Assembly (NCBI RefSeq): GCF_051900415.1 | Contig: NZ_JBHZGL010000010.1 | Coordinates: forward strand, 94,696-158,695 | Reading direction: 5' to 3' | From: Frateuria_A sp051900415 | Lineage (GTDB): Bacteria > Pseudomonadota > Gammaproteobacteria > Xanthomonadales > Rhodanobacteraceae | Length of the DNA: 64,000 bases | Shown: positions 28,393-37,300 of the stretch, piece by piece | Layout of the letters: each line of letters opens with the position of its first letter | Numbering within the stretch: the first letter of the stretch is position 1 | Position numbers and translations under genes: made by a program | The notes under the pieces: generated by a model | The model's input: only the letters and a program-made list of their open reading frames with translations | Told to the model about the DNA's origin: nothing | Database searches by the model: none

Positions 28393-28953
28393 TCAGCCGC
28401 GCGGGCGCCGCTCGTGCTGCCAGATCACCTCGCCGTGCCCGCCGGCACGGGCCAGCACGCGGCAGATCACGAACAGCAGGTCCGACAGCCGGTTGAGGTA
28501 GCGCTGCGCCTGCGGGCGCACGGCCTCCTCGCGGGCCAGTGCGATGACCTCGCGCTCGGCGCGGCGGCACACGGTGCGTGCCAGGTGGCCGCAGGCCGCG
28601 GCCATGCCGCCGCCAGGCAGGATGAAATCCTTCAGCGGCGGCAACGGCTCGTTGAAGCCGTCGAGTACTGATTCCAGTCGCGCAATGTCGGCGTCCTGGA
28701 CCATGGCCATGCCGGGGATGCACAGCTCGCCGCCCAGGTCGAACAGTTCGTGCTGGACCTGGGTCAGCGCCTCGCGCACGTCCGGCGGGACGCCGTCACA
28801 GGCGAGCACCATGCCGATCGTGCTGTTGAGTTCGTCCACCGTGCCGTAGGCGGCCACGCGGGCCGAATCCTTCGGCACGCGCGAACCGTCGCCCAGGCCG
28901 GTGCTGCCGTCGTCGCCGGTGCGCGTGTAGATCTTCGACAGGCGGTTGCCCAT
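28393..28953 (-). CDS. Cob(I)alamin adenosyltransferase, PduO type
   Basis: 186 residues. The family's N-terminal TRTGDDGSTGLGDGSRVPKD motif, the DELNS turn near 42, RRAEREV near 134 and YLNRLSDLLFV near 155 place it in the PduO-type ATP:co(I)rrinoid adenosyltransferases, which make adenosylcobalamin. The ATG shares its A with the stop codon of the upstream membrane protein (TGATG), a sign of translational coupling. Its neighbour looks like a cobalamin transporter, so the pair would import and then activate vitamin B12. Confidence 0.92.
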   Translation of the reverse strand: MGNRLSKIYTRTGDDGSTGLGDGSRVPKDSARVAAYGTVDELNSTIGMVLACDGVPPDVREALTQVQHELFDLGGELCIPGMAMVQDADIARLESVLDGFNEPLPPLKDFILPGGGMAAACGHLARTVCRRAEREVIALAREEAVRPQAQRYLNRLSDLLFVICRVLARAGGHGEVIWQHERRPRG

Positions 28954-29552
28954 CAGTGCGCCTGGCCTTCGTGGGCCAGTGCGCGGGTCAGCTGGGTTGC
29001 CAGCACGTGCACCACGGCGCCCAGTCCGACGTACAGCGCGGTCACCTGCAGGAACGGCAGGTACCAGTCCCCCATGTTCTCGAACCAGGCCGCCATGCTG
29101 CGCGGCGCCGGCACGCTGTCGCTCAGCCAGTAGAAGCTTCCGTTGGAGACCACGAAGCAGGCCGCCTCGCTGACCAGCAGCGCGGCCACGGCCAGACCCG
29201 CGGTGGAAAGCTTCAGGCCGGCCTGGCGGCGGGCCAGCCAGCTGCCGCCCAGCCACAGCGCGCCGTAGGCGGCCACGAGGAACCAGTACGCCGGCGAGAC
29301 GCAGTAGTGGCTCCAGAAGTCGAGGCCCTGGCCGGTGATCACCAGGTAGTCGACCAGCACGGCCTCGGCCATCAGCAGCGGGAACGCCCAGCGCCCGGCG
29401 CCGCGCAGCCAGAAGCCAGCCAGGAAGAACACGCCCCAGGACGCATCCGGGAACGCCTCGAAGTGGTGGGTGTGCACCGCGCCGCGGGTAATGGCCATCA
29501 CCAGGGCGAGTGCCAGAAAGATGCCGAGGCGCTGGGTTCGCGTCATAGCCAT
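28953..29552 (-). CDS. BtuM-like cobalamin transporter (small membrane protein)
   Basis: 199 residues with six probable transmembrane segments (about 8-24, 40-56, 58-75, 86-105, 117-136, 165-187) and little else. I think it is a BtuM-family, ECF S-component-like vitamin B12 transporter: size, topology, an invariant-looking Cys84 in HYCVSPAYW with Tyr89, and Asp68 upstream resemble the cobalt-coordinating Cys, Asp and Tyr reported for Thiobacillus denitrificans BtuM (residue match from memory). The strongest support is coupling to the adenosyltransferase gene through TGATG. A GGAG motif precedes the ATG at good spacing. No ABC or EcfT genes are near. Alternative: an unrelated conserved membrane protein. 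Confidence 0.6.
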   Translation of the reverse strand: MAMTRTQRLGIFLALALVMAITRGAVHTHHFEAFPDASWGVFFLAGFWLRGAGRWAFPLLMAEAVLVDYLVITGQGLDFWSHYCVSPAYWFLVAAYGALWLGGSWLARRQAGLKLSTAGLAVAALLVSEAACFVVSNGSFYWLSDSVPAPRSMAAWFENMGDWYLPFLQVTALYVGLGAVVHVLATQLTRALAHEGQAH

Positions 29553-29661
29553 GAGGTGCTCCGTATGCAGGCGGCGTGGGAATGAAAGCAGGACGGGCTA
29601 GTTTAGCCGAAGCCCGTCCGGGCCATGCGACGCCTGCGTGTTCGGCCGTATCATCCGCGCC

Positions 29662-30882
29662 ATGACAGTCCTCCCCTCCCCACGCGGGCCCGTGCTGATC
29701 GTCGGCGGCGGCCTGGTCGGCGCCAGCCTGGCGATCGCGCTGGATGCGGCCGGTGTCGATGCGATGCTGGTCGAAGCCGCCGCGCCGCGCGTCGATGCGC
29801 AGCCGAGCTACGACGAACGCAACCTGGCGCTGGCGCGCGCCACCGTCAATGGACTGGAGGCGATCGGTGTGTGGAAACACGCCCGGGAAGGCGCCACGGC
29901 CATCGAGCACATCCATGTCAGCCGCGCGGGTGAATTCGGCAGTGCGCGGCTTGAGGCGAGCGATGCCGGCGTCGATGCTCTGGGTTGGACCCTGCCGGCG
30001 CGCGAACTGGGCGCGGCGCTGCTGCGCCGGCTGGAGGAATGCACGCGTCTGCAACGGCTCGCTCCGGCCAAGCTGGAGGCGCTCGAACCGGTCGCCGATG
30101 GTTGGCGCGCACAGGTGCGCACCGCCGAGGGCGTGCGACAGATCGACACGCCGCTGCTGGTCGGCGCCGACGGCACCCATTCGTTTGTGCGCGAGCAACT
30201 GGGCATCGCCGCGGATGCCTACGATTACGGGCAGACGCTGTTCGTCTGCACCGTCACCCCCGAACGCGAGCACGGCCATCGCGCGTACGAGCGCTTTGGC
30301 GACGAAGGCCCGGTCGCCCTGTTGCCATTGGCCGGTCGCCGCTGTGGCCTGGTGCTTACCGTGCCGGGGTCGCAGGCGGAGGCGGTGGCGGCGATGGACG
30401 ATGCAGACTACCTGGCGCTCGCGCAGCGCCGTTTCGGCTGGCGGCTGGGCCGCCTCGGCCGTCCGGGCCAGCGCTTTCCCTACGCGATCCAGCGCGTCGC
30501 CGCCAACCGTCTTACCGGACCACGCGCGGTGCTGGTCGGCAACGCGGCGCAGACCGTGCACCCGATCGGCGCGCAGGGCTTCAACCTGGGCCTGCGCGAC
30601 GCGCTGACCCTGGCCGAGCTCGTGGCCGCCGCGGCCGACCCTGGCGACGAGCGCCTGCTCGCCACCTACGCGGCTCGCCGCGCTCCGGACCGCGACGGCA
30701 CCATGGCGATGAGTCATGGGCTGGTGCAGCTGGCCTGCCTGCCCCAACCCTGGCTCGGTCCGCTGCGCTCGCTGGCGCTGCTGGCCTGCGACCGCCTGCC
30801 GCCATTGAAGGATGCGGTACTTCGGCGCGGCATGGGCTTCCGCGGCGAGCCGCCGCAGGCCGTGCTGGAGCGCTCACCGTGA
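29662..30882 (+). CDS. ubiH: UbiH-type ubiquinone hydroxylase
   Basis: 406-residue FAD-dependent aromatic monooxygenase. The dinucleotide-binding GGGLVGASLA lies at about 14-23, the DG motif (GADGTHSFVRE) near 170, and the second FAD motif VGNAAQTVHPIGAQGFNLGLRD near 293, with Gly-Asn instead of Gly-Asp exactly as in E. coli UbiH. That points to 2-octaprenyl-6-methoxyphenol hydroxylation in ubiquinone synthesis. An in-frame start 24 bases earlier exists but adds residues outside the fold. The stop overlaps the next monooxygenase gene. Confidence 0.88.
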   Translation: MTVLPSPRGPVLIVGGGLVGASLAIALDAAGVDAMLVEAAAPRVDAQPSYDERNLALARATVNGLEAIGVWKHAREGATAIEHIHVSRAGEFGSARLEASDAGVDALGWTLPARELGAALLRRLEECTRLQRLAPAKLEALEPVADGWRAQVRTAEGVRQIDTPLLVGADGTHSFVREQLGIAADAYDYGQTLFVCTVTPEREHGHRAYERFGDEGPVALLPLAGRRCGLVLTVPGSQAEAVAAMDDADYLALAQRRFGWRLGRLGRPGQRFPYAIQRVAANRLTGPRAVLVGNAAQTVHPIGAQGFNLGLRDALTLAELVAAAADPGDERLLATYAARRAPDRDGTMAMSHGLVQLACLPQPWLGPLRSLALLACDRLPPLKDAVLRRGMGFRGEPPQAVLERSP

Positions 30883-32090
30883 ACGCGCGGCTCACCGAAG
30901 CGCGCCGGCGGGCGCCGCTGCTCGACGTGGCGGTGGTCGGTGGCGGCATGGTCGGCGCCGCGACGGCGCTGGCGCTGGCCCGCGCCGGTTTCGCCACGGC
31001 GCTGCTGGAAGCACGCCCGCCGACGCCCTGGCACGCCCAGGACGAGGTCGACCTGCGCGTGGTCGGGCTGGCGTCTTCGTCGGTCGCGTTGCTCGATGAG
31101 CTGGACGTCTGGGCATCCATCCGCGATCGCCGTGCCGCCTCGTACGGACGGATGCACGTGTGGGATGCGTGCACCGGCGCCGCAGTCGACTTCGATGCCA
31201 CTGCCGAGGGCCGCGCCTGGCTGGGCTGGATCGTCGAGAACAACCTGGTGCAGTGGACGTTGTGGCAGGCGCTTGAAGCAGCGGGCGTGCAGCGGCTGTG
31301 CCCGGCGCAGGTGACCGGCTACGAGGCGCGCGAGGATCGCGTGCTGCTGCAGCTGGAGGCCGCCGCGACCGCCAGCCTGTCCGCGCGCCTGCTGGTCGCC
31401 GCCGACGGCGCCGGCTCGCCGCTGCGCCGGTTGGCCGGGCTGGATACGCACGGCCGCGACTACGGCCAGCGGGGCGTCGTCGCGCATGTCACTACCGAAC
31501 GCCCGCACCAGCACACCGCGTGGCAGCGCTTCCTGCCCGGCGGGCCGCTGGCGCTGCTGCCACTGGCCGACGGGCGCAGCTCGATCGTGTGGTCGCTGCC
31601 CGAGGCGGAGGCGCAACGCGTGCTGGCGCTGGACAATGCCGCCTTCTGCGCCGAGCTCGGCGTGGCCAGCGATTTCCGCCTCGGCCCGGTGCTCGCGACC
31701 ACCCGCCGCGCCGCCTTCCCGCTCAGGCTGCAACTGGCCGACCGCTACCAGGCCGAGCGCCTGGTGCTGCTGGGCGATGCGGCGCACGCGGTGCATCCGC
31801 TGGCCGGGCAGGGCGTGAACCTGGGCCTGCGCGACGTGGCCGAGCTACGCGACACGCTGGTAGCCGCGCGCGAAGCCGGCCGCGACATTGCCGCGCCGCA
31901 TGTGCTGCGCCGCTACGCGCGCCGCCGGCGCAGCGCCGACACGCTCGACGCGTGGAGCTTCGATGCGTTGGGCCGCATCTACGCCTGGCAGGCGCCGCCG
32001 CTGGTCGCGGCGCGTGCGCTGGGCGTACGGCTGGTCGACCGGCTGGCGCCGCTCAAGCGCCGCCTGGCCGCACACGCCGCCGGCCGATGA
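30879..32090 (+). CDS. Ubiquinone-type FAD monooxygenase (UbiI/UbiF family)
   Basis: 403-residue paralog of the preceding gene: GGGMVGAATA near 20, AADGAGSPLRR near 165, and LGDAAHAVHPLAGQGVNLGLRD near 285, the Gly-Asp form seen in UbiI, UbiF and UbiM. It probably hydroxylates another ring position of the ubiquinone precursor, C5 being the commonest partner for UbiH. The GTG start overlaps the ubiH stop (GTGA), so the two are coupled. Regiospecificity cannot be read from sequence. Confidence 0.85.
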   Translation: MNARLTEARRRAPLLDVAVVGGGMVGAATALALARAGFATALLEARPPTPWHAQDEVDLRVVGLASSSVALLDELDVWASIRDRRAASYGRMHVWDACTGAAVDFDATAEGRAWLGWIVENNLVQWTLWQALEAAGVQRLCPAQVTGYEAREDRVLLQLEAAATASLSARLLVAADGAGSPLRRLAGLDTHGRDYGQRGVVAHVTTERPHQHTAWQRFLPGGPLALLPLADGRSSIVWSLPEAEAQRVLALDNAAFCAELGVASDFRLGPVLATTRRAAFPLRLQLADRYQAERLVLLGDAAHAVHPLAGQGVNLGLRDVAELRDTLVAAREAGRDIAAPHVLRRYARRRRSADTLDAWSFDALGRIYAWQAPPLVAARALGVRLVDRLAPLKRRLAAHAAGR

Positions 32091-32161
32091 TTCCACGCCG
32101 CGGCCGGACGCCGCGGAGGACCCGGCGCGGAGCGCCACGTCACCCCACCGGAGCCGTCGCC

Positions 32162-32944
32162 ATGCGTCGCATCCTGTTCGCCCTGCTTTCGCTTCCCCTG
32201 GCCTTCGCCGCCCAGGCGAAGATGGTGCATCGGTCGGTCGAGTGGACCGATGGCGGCACCCGCTTCCACAGCGTGCTGGTCTACGACGACGCGGGTGCCG
32301 GCAAGCGCCCGGGCCTGGTGATGGTGCCCAACTGGTACGGGGTGAACGACCAGGCCATCAGGAAGGCCGAGATGATCGCCGGCAAGCAGTATGTGATCCT
32401 GCTCACCGACATGTACGGGCAGGACGTTCGCCCGACCAGCAACGACGAGGCGAAGGCCGCGGTACAACCGCTCTACGCCGACCGCGGGCTGATGCGCCAC
32501 CGCGTGAACACGGCACTGGCGCAACTGAAGGCCCAGGCCGGCACCGCGCCGCTGGACACCGGCAAGCTCGCCGCGATCGGCTTCTGCTTCGGTGGCTCGG
32601 CGGTGCTGGACCTCGCCCGCAGCGGCGCCGACGTCGCCGCGGTGGTGTCCTTCCATGGCGCCCTGGCGGTCGGCAAGCCGGCGCTGCCGGACCACTTCAA
32701 GGCGCGCGTGCTCGCCATGAACGGGGCCGACGACAAGGGCACCATGCCCGATGCCGGCGCGTTCATGGACGAGATGCGCGCCAGCGCGGCCGACTGGCAG
32801 TTCGTGGTGCTCGGCAACGCGGTGCATTGCTTCACCGAAGTCGGCGAGAACGCACCCGGCTGCAAGTACGACGCCCGCGCCGCCGCGCGCAGCTATCGCA
32901 TGATGCACGACTGGCTGGACGCGGCGTTTGCCGATCGGCCGTAG
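32162..32944 (+). CDS. Dienelactone hydrolase-family protein, exported
   Basis: 260 residues. A signal peptide (about 1-19, ending FAAQA) precedes an alpha/beta-hydrolase domain with the DLH nucleophile elbow GFCFGGSA (Cys near 143, as in dienelactone hydrolases), an Asp near 190 (NGADDKG) and His near 223 (NAVHCFTE) to complete the Cys-Asp-His triad. The periplasmic location makes classical chlorocatechol degradation unlikely; the substrate is unknown. It follows the ubiquinone genes by 71 bases but need not be functionally linked. A long palindrome follows it. Confidence 0.8.
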   Translation: MRRILFALLSLPLAFAAQAKMVHRSVEWTDGGTRFHSVLVYDDAGAGKRPGLVMVPNWYGVNDQAIRKAEMIAGKQYVILLTDMYGQDVRPTSNDEAKAAVQPLYADRGLMRHRVNTALAQLKAQAGTAPLDTGKLAAIGFCFGGSAVLDLARSGADVAAVVSFHGALAVGKPALPDHFKARVLAMNGADDKGTMPDAGAFMDEMRASAADWQFVVLGNAVHCFTEVGENAPGCKYDARAAARSYRMMHDWLDAAFADRP

Positions 32945-32953
32945 TCGGCCCAC

Positions 32954-33018
32954 GTAGGGTGGGCTTCAGCCCACCAGCCCGTCTTTGGGAGCGAGCGGTG
33001 GGCTGAAGCCCACCCTAC
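32954..33018. repeat. REP-like palindrome (GGGCTTCAGCCC family)
   Basis: Two perfect 22-base arms, 32954-32975 and 32997-33018 (GTAGGGTGGGCTTCAGCCCACC and its complement), flank a 21-base spacer between two convergent genes. Each arm is nearly palindromic by itself. The 12-base core GGGCTTCAGCCC recurs at 27409-27420 and 63711-63722. It may act as a bidirectional terminator. Confidence 0.75.
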
Positions 33019-33032
33019 GGTGCTCGCGCAGC

Positions 33033-36000
33033 TTACGAGGCCGCGACGCGGTTGCGGCCATCCCGCTTGGCCCGGTACAGCCGCGCATCGGCGCGCGCGA
33101 TCAGCTCGTGCGTGCGTTCGCCGGGCTTGAGTTGCGCGGCCCCGATGCTGGCGGTCAGGCGCAGGCAATGGTCGCCATGGTCGACCTCCAGGGTTGCGAT
33201 TGCCGAACGCATCGCTTCGGCGCGCTGGGCGGCCGTGGCGAGGTCCGCACCCTGCATCACCACCATCAGTTCCTCGCCGCCGTAGCGGCCGAGTCGGTCG
33301 TCCTTGCGGCACAGCGCGGCGACACGCTGTGCCGCGCTTCGAAGCGCGGCATCGCCGGCCTGGTGGCCGTGGGTGTCGTTGAGCGCCTTGAACGCGTCCA
33401 GGTCGAGCATCAGGATCGACAGCGGCGCGCCCGTGCGCTGCGCGGTCTCGTGTGCGAGTTCGAGCTGGCGCATCAGCTCGCGCCGGTTGAGCAGGCCGGT
33501 CAGCTCGTCGACGCTGGCCAGCCGGTTGAGCCGCTCGTTGGCTTCCTGCAATTCGTGCGTGCGCTCCTGCACCAGTTGCGCAAGGCGGTCGGCACGGGCG
33601 AGCAGGTAGCGCGTGCGCAGGCGTACCAGCAGGTAGACCAGCGCCACGCCGAGCAGGCCCAGCACGATGCGCACCCAGCCCCGTTCGTACCAGCGGCCAC
33701 GTACTTCCAGCGCGATCACGTCCTGCACGGTGCGTGCGTGCAGTCCGGGGATGTCCCCCTGCAGCCACAGGCGGTAGTTGCCGCCGGGCAGATTCGTGTA
33801 CGCCGCCGATGGCGGCACGCCGGCCTCCAGTTCGGTCCATTGGGCGTCGAAGCCCTCCAGCCGGTAGCGGTAACGCACGTCGTCGGTGGCGGTGTAGTCG
33901 AGCAGGGCGAAGCCCAGCCGCAGGGCGTGCACGTTGTCCAGCGGCAGTGGACGCCGTGCGGTCGGCAGCGCGGCGTAAGGCAGCGGCTTGCCATCGCGCA
34001 GTGCCGCGGTCACGGCCAGTGGCGCATCCGACTGGCGTGGCCGCACCTGCGGCGTGGGTTCGATCACGGTGAGTCCGCTGAGCCCACCGAACAGCAGCTC
34101 GCCGGAGGGGCCCAGCGCGGCGGTGCGGTGGTTGTAGAAGCGCGCGCCGAGTCCGTCGCGTGCGCCCAGCAAGCGGATCCGGCCGGTCGCCGGTTCGTAC
34201 ACGGCCAGGCCGTTGGCAGTGGCGATCCACAGCCGGCCAAGGCGGTCGGCGAGCACGCTGGCGACGTTGTCGCTGCCCAGGCCGTCGCTGCCGCGCAGCA
34301 CGGTGAAGCGGTAGCCGTGCGGGCCCGGCGGTGTCGCCGGCGTGGCGGCCAGCCCGCCGTACGTGCCGACCCAGATGCGCCCGCCCAGCTCGACCACGGA
34401 GCCGGCGTAGTTCTGCGGCAGGCTGCCCGGGTTGCCATCCTCGTGCACGAGGTTTTCGAACCCGCCTGCATCCGGTCGAAGGATGCTGATGCCGCCGCTG
34501 GTGGCGATCCACACACTGCCGTCGGACAGCACGGCGATGTTGCGCACCTGGTCGTCGACCAGACTGCGCGGGTCGCCCGGTTCGTGCTGGTAGTGCGTGA
34601 CGTGTCCCGTGCGGTCGATTCGGTAGAGGCCGTCGTAGGTGCCCACCAGCAACTCGTCGCGCCAGGTGCGCAGGGCAAGGATCGGCCGCGTGTCGAGGCC
34701 GTCGAGCGGCCACGGGCGGATCGCCAGCGACACCGGGTCGATCGTGACCAGCCCGCGCGCTCCGGCCACGATGCGCCCGTCCGGCAGCGTGTCGATCGCG
34801 CGCACGTCCTGGTCCTGCTGCGCGCCGTCCAGGGTCAGCAGGCGGATCTGGCCGCTGGCCGGATCGACACGCGCGAGGCGGCCGCGGTTGAAGCCGAGCC
34901 AGATCGCGCCCTGGCGGTCGGTATGGACGCTGCGCACGTTCTCGTCGAGGGTGGCGTCCTGGCGACCGAACAGCGCCAGCCCGTCCAGCGTGTGCACGAT
35001 GGTCGGACGCGTGTCGCAGCGCGAGGCGTCGATCTCGGTGGCCGCCCACAGGCCATTGGAGCGGTCCAGGAACAGCGCCCGCACGATGTTGCCGCCCAGC
35101 GAGCCCGGGCGCGCATTGTCGTGGCGCAGGCTGTCCAGCGTACCGTGGTGGGGGTCGTACACGGCCACGCCCACGCCATCGGTGGCGATCCACAACCGGC
35201 CGTCCGGCGCTGCCAGCAGGTCGCGGATGGTGCGGTGCTGGATCGCCGGCGCGTCGCCATCGAGCCCGGGCGGCACGCGCGCGTGGCCCTGGCGGTCGAT
35301 CACCGCCACGCCGCGGGTGCCGCTGCCCACCCACAGGTTGCCGGCCGCATCCTCGCGAAGCGCCCAGATGTCCTCGTCCAGTACCGGCCTGGCCGCGGCA
35401 TCGTCGCCGTGGAAGCGCACGAAATGCGTCGTGCTGGCGCGCCGCAGGTACAGGCCTTCGCCGCTGCCCACCCACAGGTTGCCGCGCCGGTCCTGGCGCA
35501 CGGCGAACACCGCCACGTCCGCCGGCAGGCCGGCGTCGGGCGATGGCCGCTCGATCGTTCGTAGGTCGTTGCGCAGGTGGCTGAGCCCGTTCTGTCCGCC
35601 GACCCAGAAACCGCCCGCGCCGTCGGGGACCAGGGTGAGGACGTGCGGACCGGTGCCGTGGGCCGGCGAGGCGTCGTAGGTGGAGAAGCGGTTGTCGCGC
35701 GGGTCGAAGCGGGCCAGCCCGCCGGCCGAGGTGCCGACGATCAGGCTGCCGTCGGGCGCGGCCTGCAACGCGCGGATGTAGTTGTCCGGCAGGCCGCCGG
35801 GGCCGGACTGGCGGAACACCTGCATGCGGTAGCCGTCGTAGCGCACCAGCCCGCCGAAGGTGCCGATCCAGATCAGGCCGTCGCGGTCCTGCGCGAACGC
35901 GGTGGTGGTGGCGTGCGGCAGGCCCGCGCGCACGGTGAGGTGCTCGAAGGCCAGGCTGTCCCAGTGTGACCAGTCGGCGGCCGGGGCCGCGGCGATGGTC

Positions 36001-36083
36001 GTCGCGGGCAGCAGCAGCGCCAGCCCCAGCAGCGCGAGGGCGAGCCAACGGAGGGGGCGTGAGGAGAGCATCGGGGCCGTCAT
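33033..36083 (-). CDS. Periplasmic propeller / Y_Y_Y sensor diguanylate cyclase
   Basis: 1016 residues. A signal peptide or anchor (about 6-32) precedes about fourteen two-component-propeller repeats (pattern DGxIWIGT-GGL, to about 690), a Y_Y_Y domain (about 700-780), a transmembrane helix (about 790-812), a short coiled coil and a C-terminal GGDEF domain. The signature is GGEEL, and an RxxD inhibitory site (RKDD) sits five residues before it, so a c-di-GMP synthase with product inhibition is expected. The periplasmic part should sense an unknown, perhaps carbohydrate-like, ligand. ATG 36083 gives a clean signal peptide; GTG 36110 is an alternative. It follows ispB on the same strand. Confidence 0.9.
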   Translation of the reverse strand: MTAPMLSSRPLRWLALALLGLALLLPATTIAAAPAADWSHWDSLAFEHLTVRAGLPHATTTAFAQDRDGLIWIGTFGGLVRYDGYRMQVFRQSGPGGLPDNYIRALQAAPDGSLIVGTSAGGLARFDPRDNRFSTYDASPAHGTGPHVLTLVPDGAGGFWVGGQNGLSHLRNDLRTIERPSPDAGLPADVAVFAVRQDRRGNLWVGSGEGLYLRRASTTHFVRFHGDDAAARPVLDEDIWALREDAAGNLWVGSGTRGVAVIDRQGHARVPPGLDGDAPAIQHRTIRDLLAAPDGRLWIATDGVGVAVYDPHHGTLDSLRHDNARPGSLGGNIVRALFLDRSNGLWAATEIDASRCDTRPTIVHTLDGLALFGRQDATLDENVRSVHTDRQGAIWLGFNRGRLARVDPASGQIRLLTLDGAQQDQDVRAIDTLPDGRIVAGARGLVTIDPVSLAIRPWPLDGLDTRPILALRTWRDELLVGTYDGLYRIDRTGHVTHYQHEPGDPRSLVDDQVRNIAVLSDGSVWIATSGGISILRPDAGGFENLVHEDGNPGSLPQNYAGSVVELGGRIWVGTYGGLAATPATPPGPHGYRFTVLRGSDGLGSDNVASVLADRLGRLWIATANGLAVYEPATGRIRLLGARDGLGARFYNHRTAALGPSGELLFGGLSGLTVIEPTPQVRPRQSDAPLAVTAALRDGKPLPYAALPTARRPLPLDNVHALRLGFALLDYTATDDVRYRYRLEGFDAQWTELEAGVPPSAAYTNLPGGNYRLWLQGDIPGLHARTVQDVIALEVRGRWYERGWVRIVLGLLGVALVYLLVRLRTRYLLARADRLAQLVQERTHELQEANERLNRLASVDELTGLLNRRELMRQLELAHETAQRTGAPLSILMLDLDAFKALNDTHGHQAGDAALRSAAQRVAALCRKDDRLGRYGGEELMVVMQGADLATAAQRAEAMRSAIATLEVDHGDHCLRLTASIGAAQLKPGERTHELIARADARLYRAKRDGRNRVAAS

Positions 36084-36164
36084 CGGCCGAAGCGCGGACG
36101 GCTTGAACACCGGCGCCGGGCGCGGCCCGCGAAAGCGGTCGGCCAGGCGCGCGGCACGGGCGGC

Positions 36165-37166
36165 TTAGGCGCTGCGCTCGACCGCGTAGGCGGCCAGTGC
36201 ATCCAGCGCCTCGCGATAGGGCGTGGCGGGCAGCACCGCCAGCGCGGCGCGGGCGGCCTCGGCGTGCGCCACGGCGCGCTCGTGCGTGCGTTCCAGCGCA
36301 CCACTGCGGCGGATGGTGGCGAGCACGCGGTCCAGCGCGGTGAGGTCGCCATGTTCGATGGCCTGGCGCATCGCCTGCGTTTCGTCGGCCGTGGCCTGCT
36401 TCAGGGCGTAGATCACCGGCAGCGTCGGCTTGCCTTCGGCCAGGTCGTCGCCGATGTTCTTGCCCAGGGTGTCGGCGTCGCTGGTGTAGTCGAGCAGGTC
36501 GTCGGCGATCTGGAAGGCGTAGCCCAGTTCCATGCCGTAGCGGCGCAGCGCGGCGACCTGGTCGGCCGGCAGGCCGCCGAGCAGGCCGCCCAGTTCGGTG
36601 GCGGCGGCGAACAGCACCGCGGTCTTGCGCTCGATCACCGCCAGGTACGCCGCTTCGTCGACGTCGGCATTGCCGATGTTGAGCAGCTGCAGCACCTCGC
36701 CCTCGGCGATGGTGTTGGTGGTATCGGCCAGGATGCGCATCACGCGCATGTCGTCCAGCTCGACCATCAGTTGGAACGAGCGCGAGTAGAGGAAGTCGCC
36801 GACCAGCACGCTGGCGGCGTTGCCCCACAGCGCGTTGGCGGTCTTGCGGCCACGACGCAGGTCGGACTCGTCGACCACGTCGTCGTGCAGCAGGGTAGAG
36901 GTATGGATGAATTCGATCACCGCGGCCAGCTTGATGTGCTGCGCGCCCGCGTAGCCGGCGGCGCCGGCGGCCAGCACGTGCAGCATCGGGCGCAGGCGCT
37001 TGCCGCCGCCAGCGATGATGTGGTCGGCGATCTGGTTGATCAGCACCACGTCGGAGGCCAGCCGCGCACGGATCAGCGCGTCCACGCGCTGCATGTCGGC
37101 GGCGGCCAGTTCGCGCACGGCGGCGAAGTCGGCGGTTCGGCTGGCGTCGGCGGGCATCGGTTGCAT
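36165..37166 (-). CDS. ispB: Octaprenyl (polyprenyl) diphosphate synthase IspB
   Basis: 333-residue trans-prenyltransferase that makes the side chain of ubiquinone. First aspartate-rich motif LLHDDVVDESD at about 93-102 and second QIADDLLDYTSD near 220, with GGGKRLRP near 53 for IPP binding. The residues before the first motif are small, compatible with a long-chain product. It has its own promoter with a perfect -10 box, back to back with the MFS gene promoter. Product length (C40 is usual in this group) is inferred. Confidence 0.94.
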   Translation of the reverse strand: MQPMPADASRTADFAAVRELAAADMQRVDALIRARLASDVVLINQIADHIIAGGGKRLRPMLHVLAAGAAGYAGAQHIKLAAVIEFIHTSTLLHDDVVDESDLRRGRKTANALWGNAASVLVGDFLYSRSFQLMVELDDMRVMRILADTTNTIAEGEVLQLLNIGNADVDEAAYLAVIERKTAVLFAAATELGGLLGGLPADQVAALRRYGMELGYAFQIADDLLDYTSDADTLGKNIGDDLAEGKPTLPVIYALKQATADETQAMRQAIEHGDLTALDRVLATIRRSGALERTHERAVAHAEAARAALAVLPATPYREALDALAAYAVERSA

Positions 37167-37191
37167 GGGTGTCCGGGTGGCAAGACGGGCG

Positions 37192-37197
37192 ATTATA
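37192..37197 (-). promoter_or_regulatory. Perfect -10 box for ispB
   Basis: The minus strand reads TATAAT here, 25 bases before the ispB start codon, giving a leader of roughly 18 bases. No good -35 hexamer is visible at 17 bases, so an activator or an extended element may be needed. Confidence 0.5.
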
Positions 37198-37262
37198 GGG
37201 CCAGCTCTGCCGTGTGCGGCGGCGCGACATGGCGCCGCAACCGGGCATTCCGAGGCGATCCT

Positions 37263-37268
37263 TATAAT
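37263..37268 (+). promoter_or_regulatory. Perfect -10 box for the MFS gene
   Basis: TATAAT on the plus strand. Transcription would begin near 37275, which is the A of an ATG opening a nine-codon reading frame whose TGA (37302-37304) overlaps the GTG start of the transporter. The -35 region is weak. Confidence 0.5.
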
Positions 37269-37300
37269 GGGCCGATGACTTCCCGCCCGTTCCCCTCCCG

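Noticed and set aside
29553..29661. Cobalamin riboswitch upstream of the BtuM-like gene
   Set aside because: Only about 109 bases separate it from ubiH, too few for the aptamer, and no B12-box sequence is visible; only a short hairpin GACGGGCT/AGCCCGTC is present.
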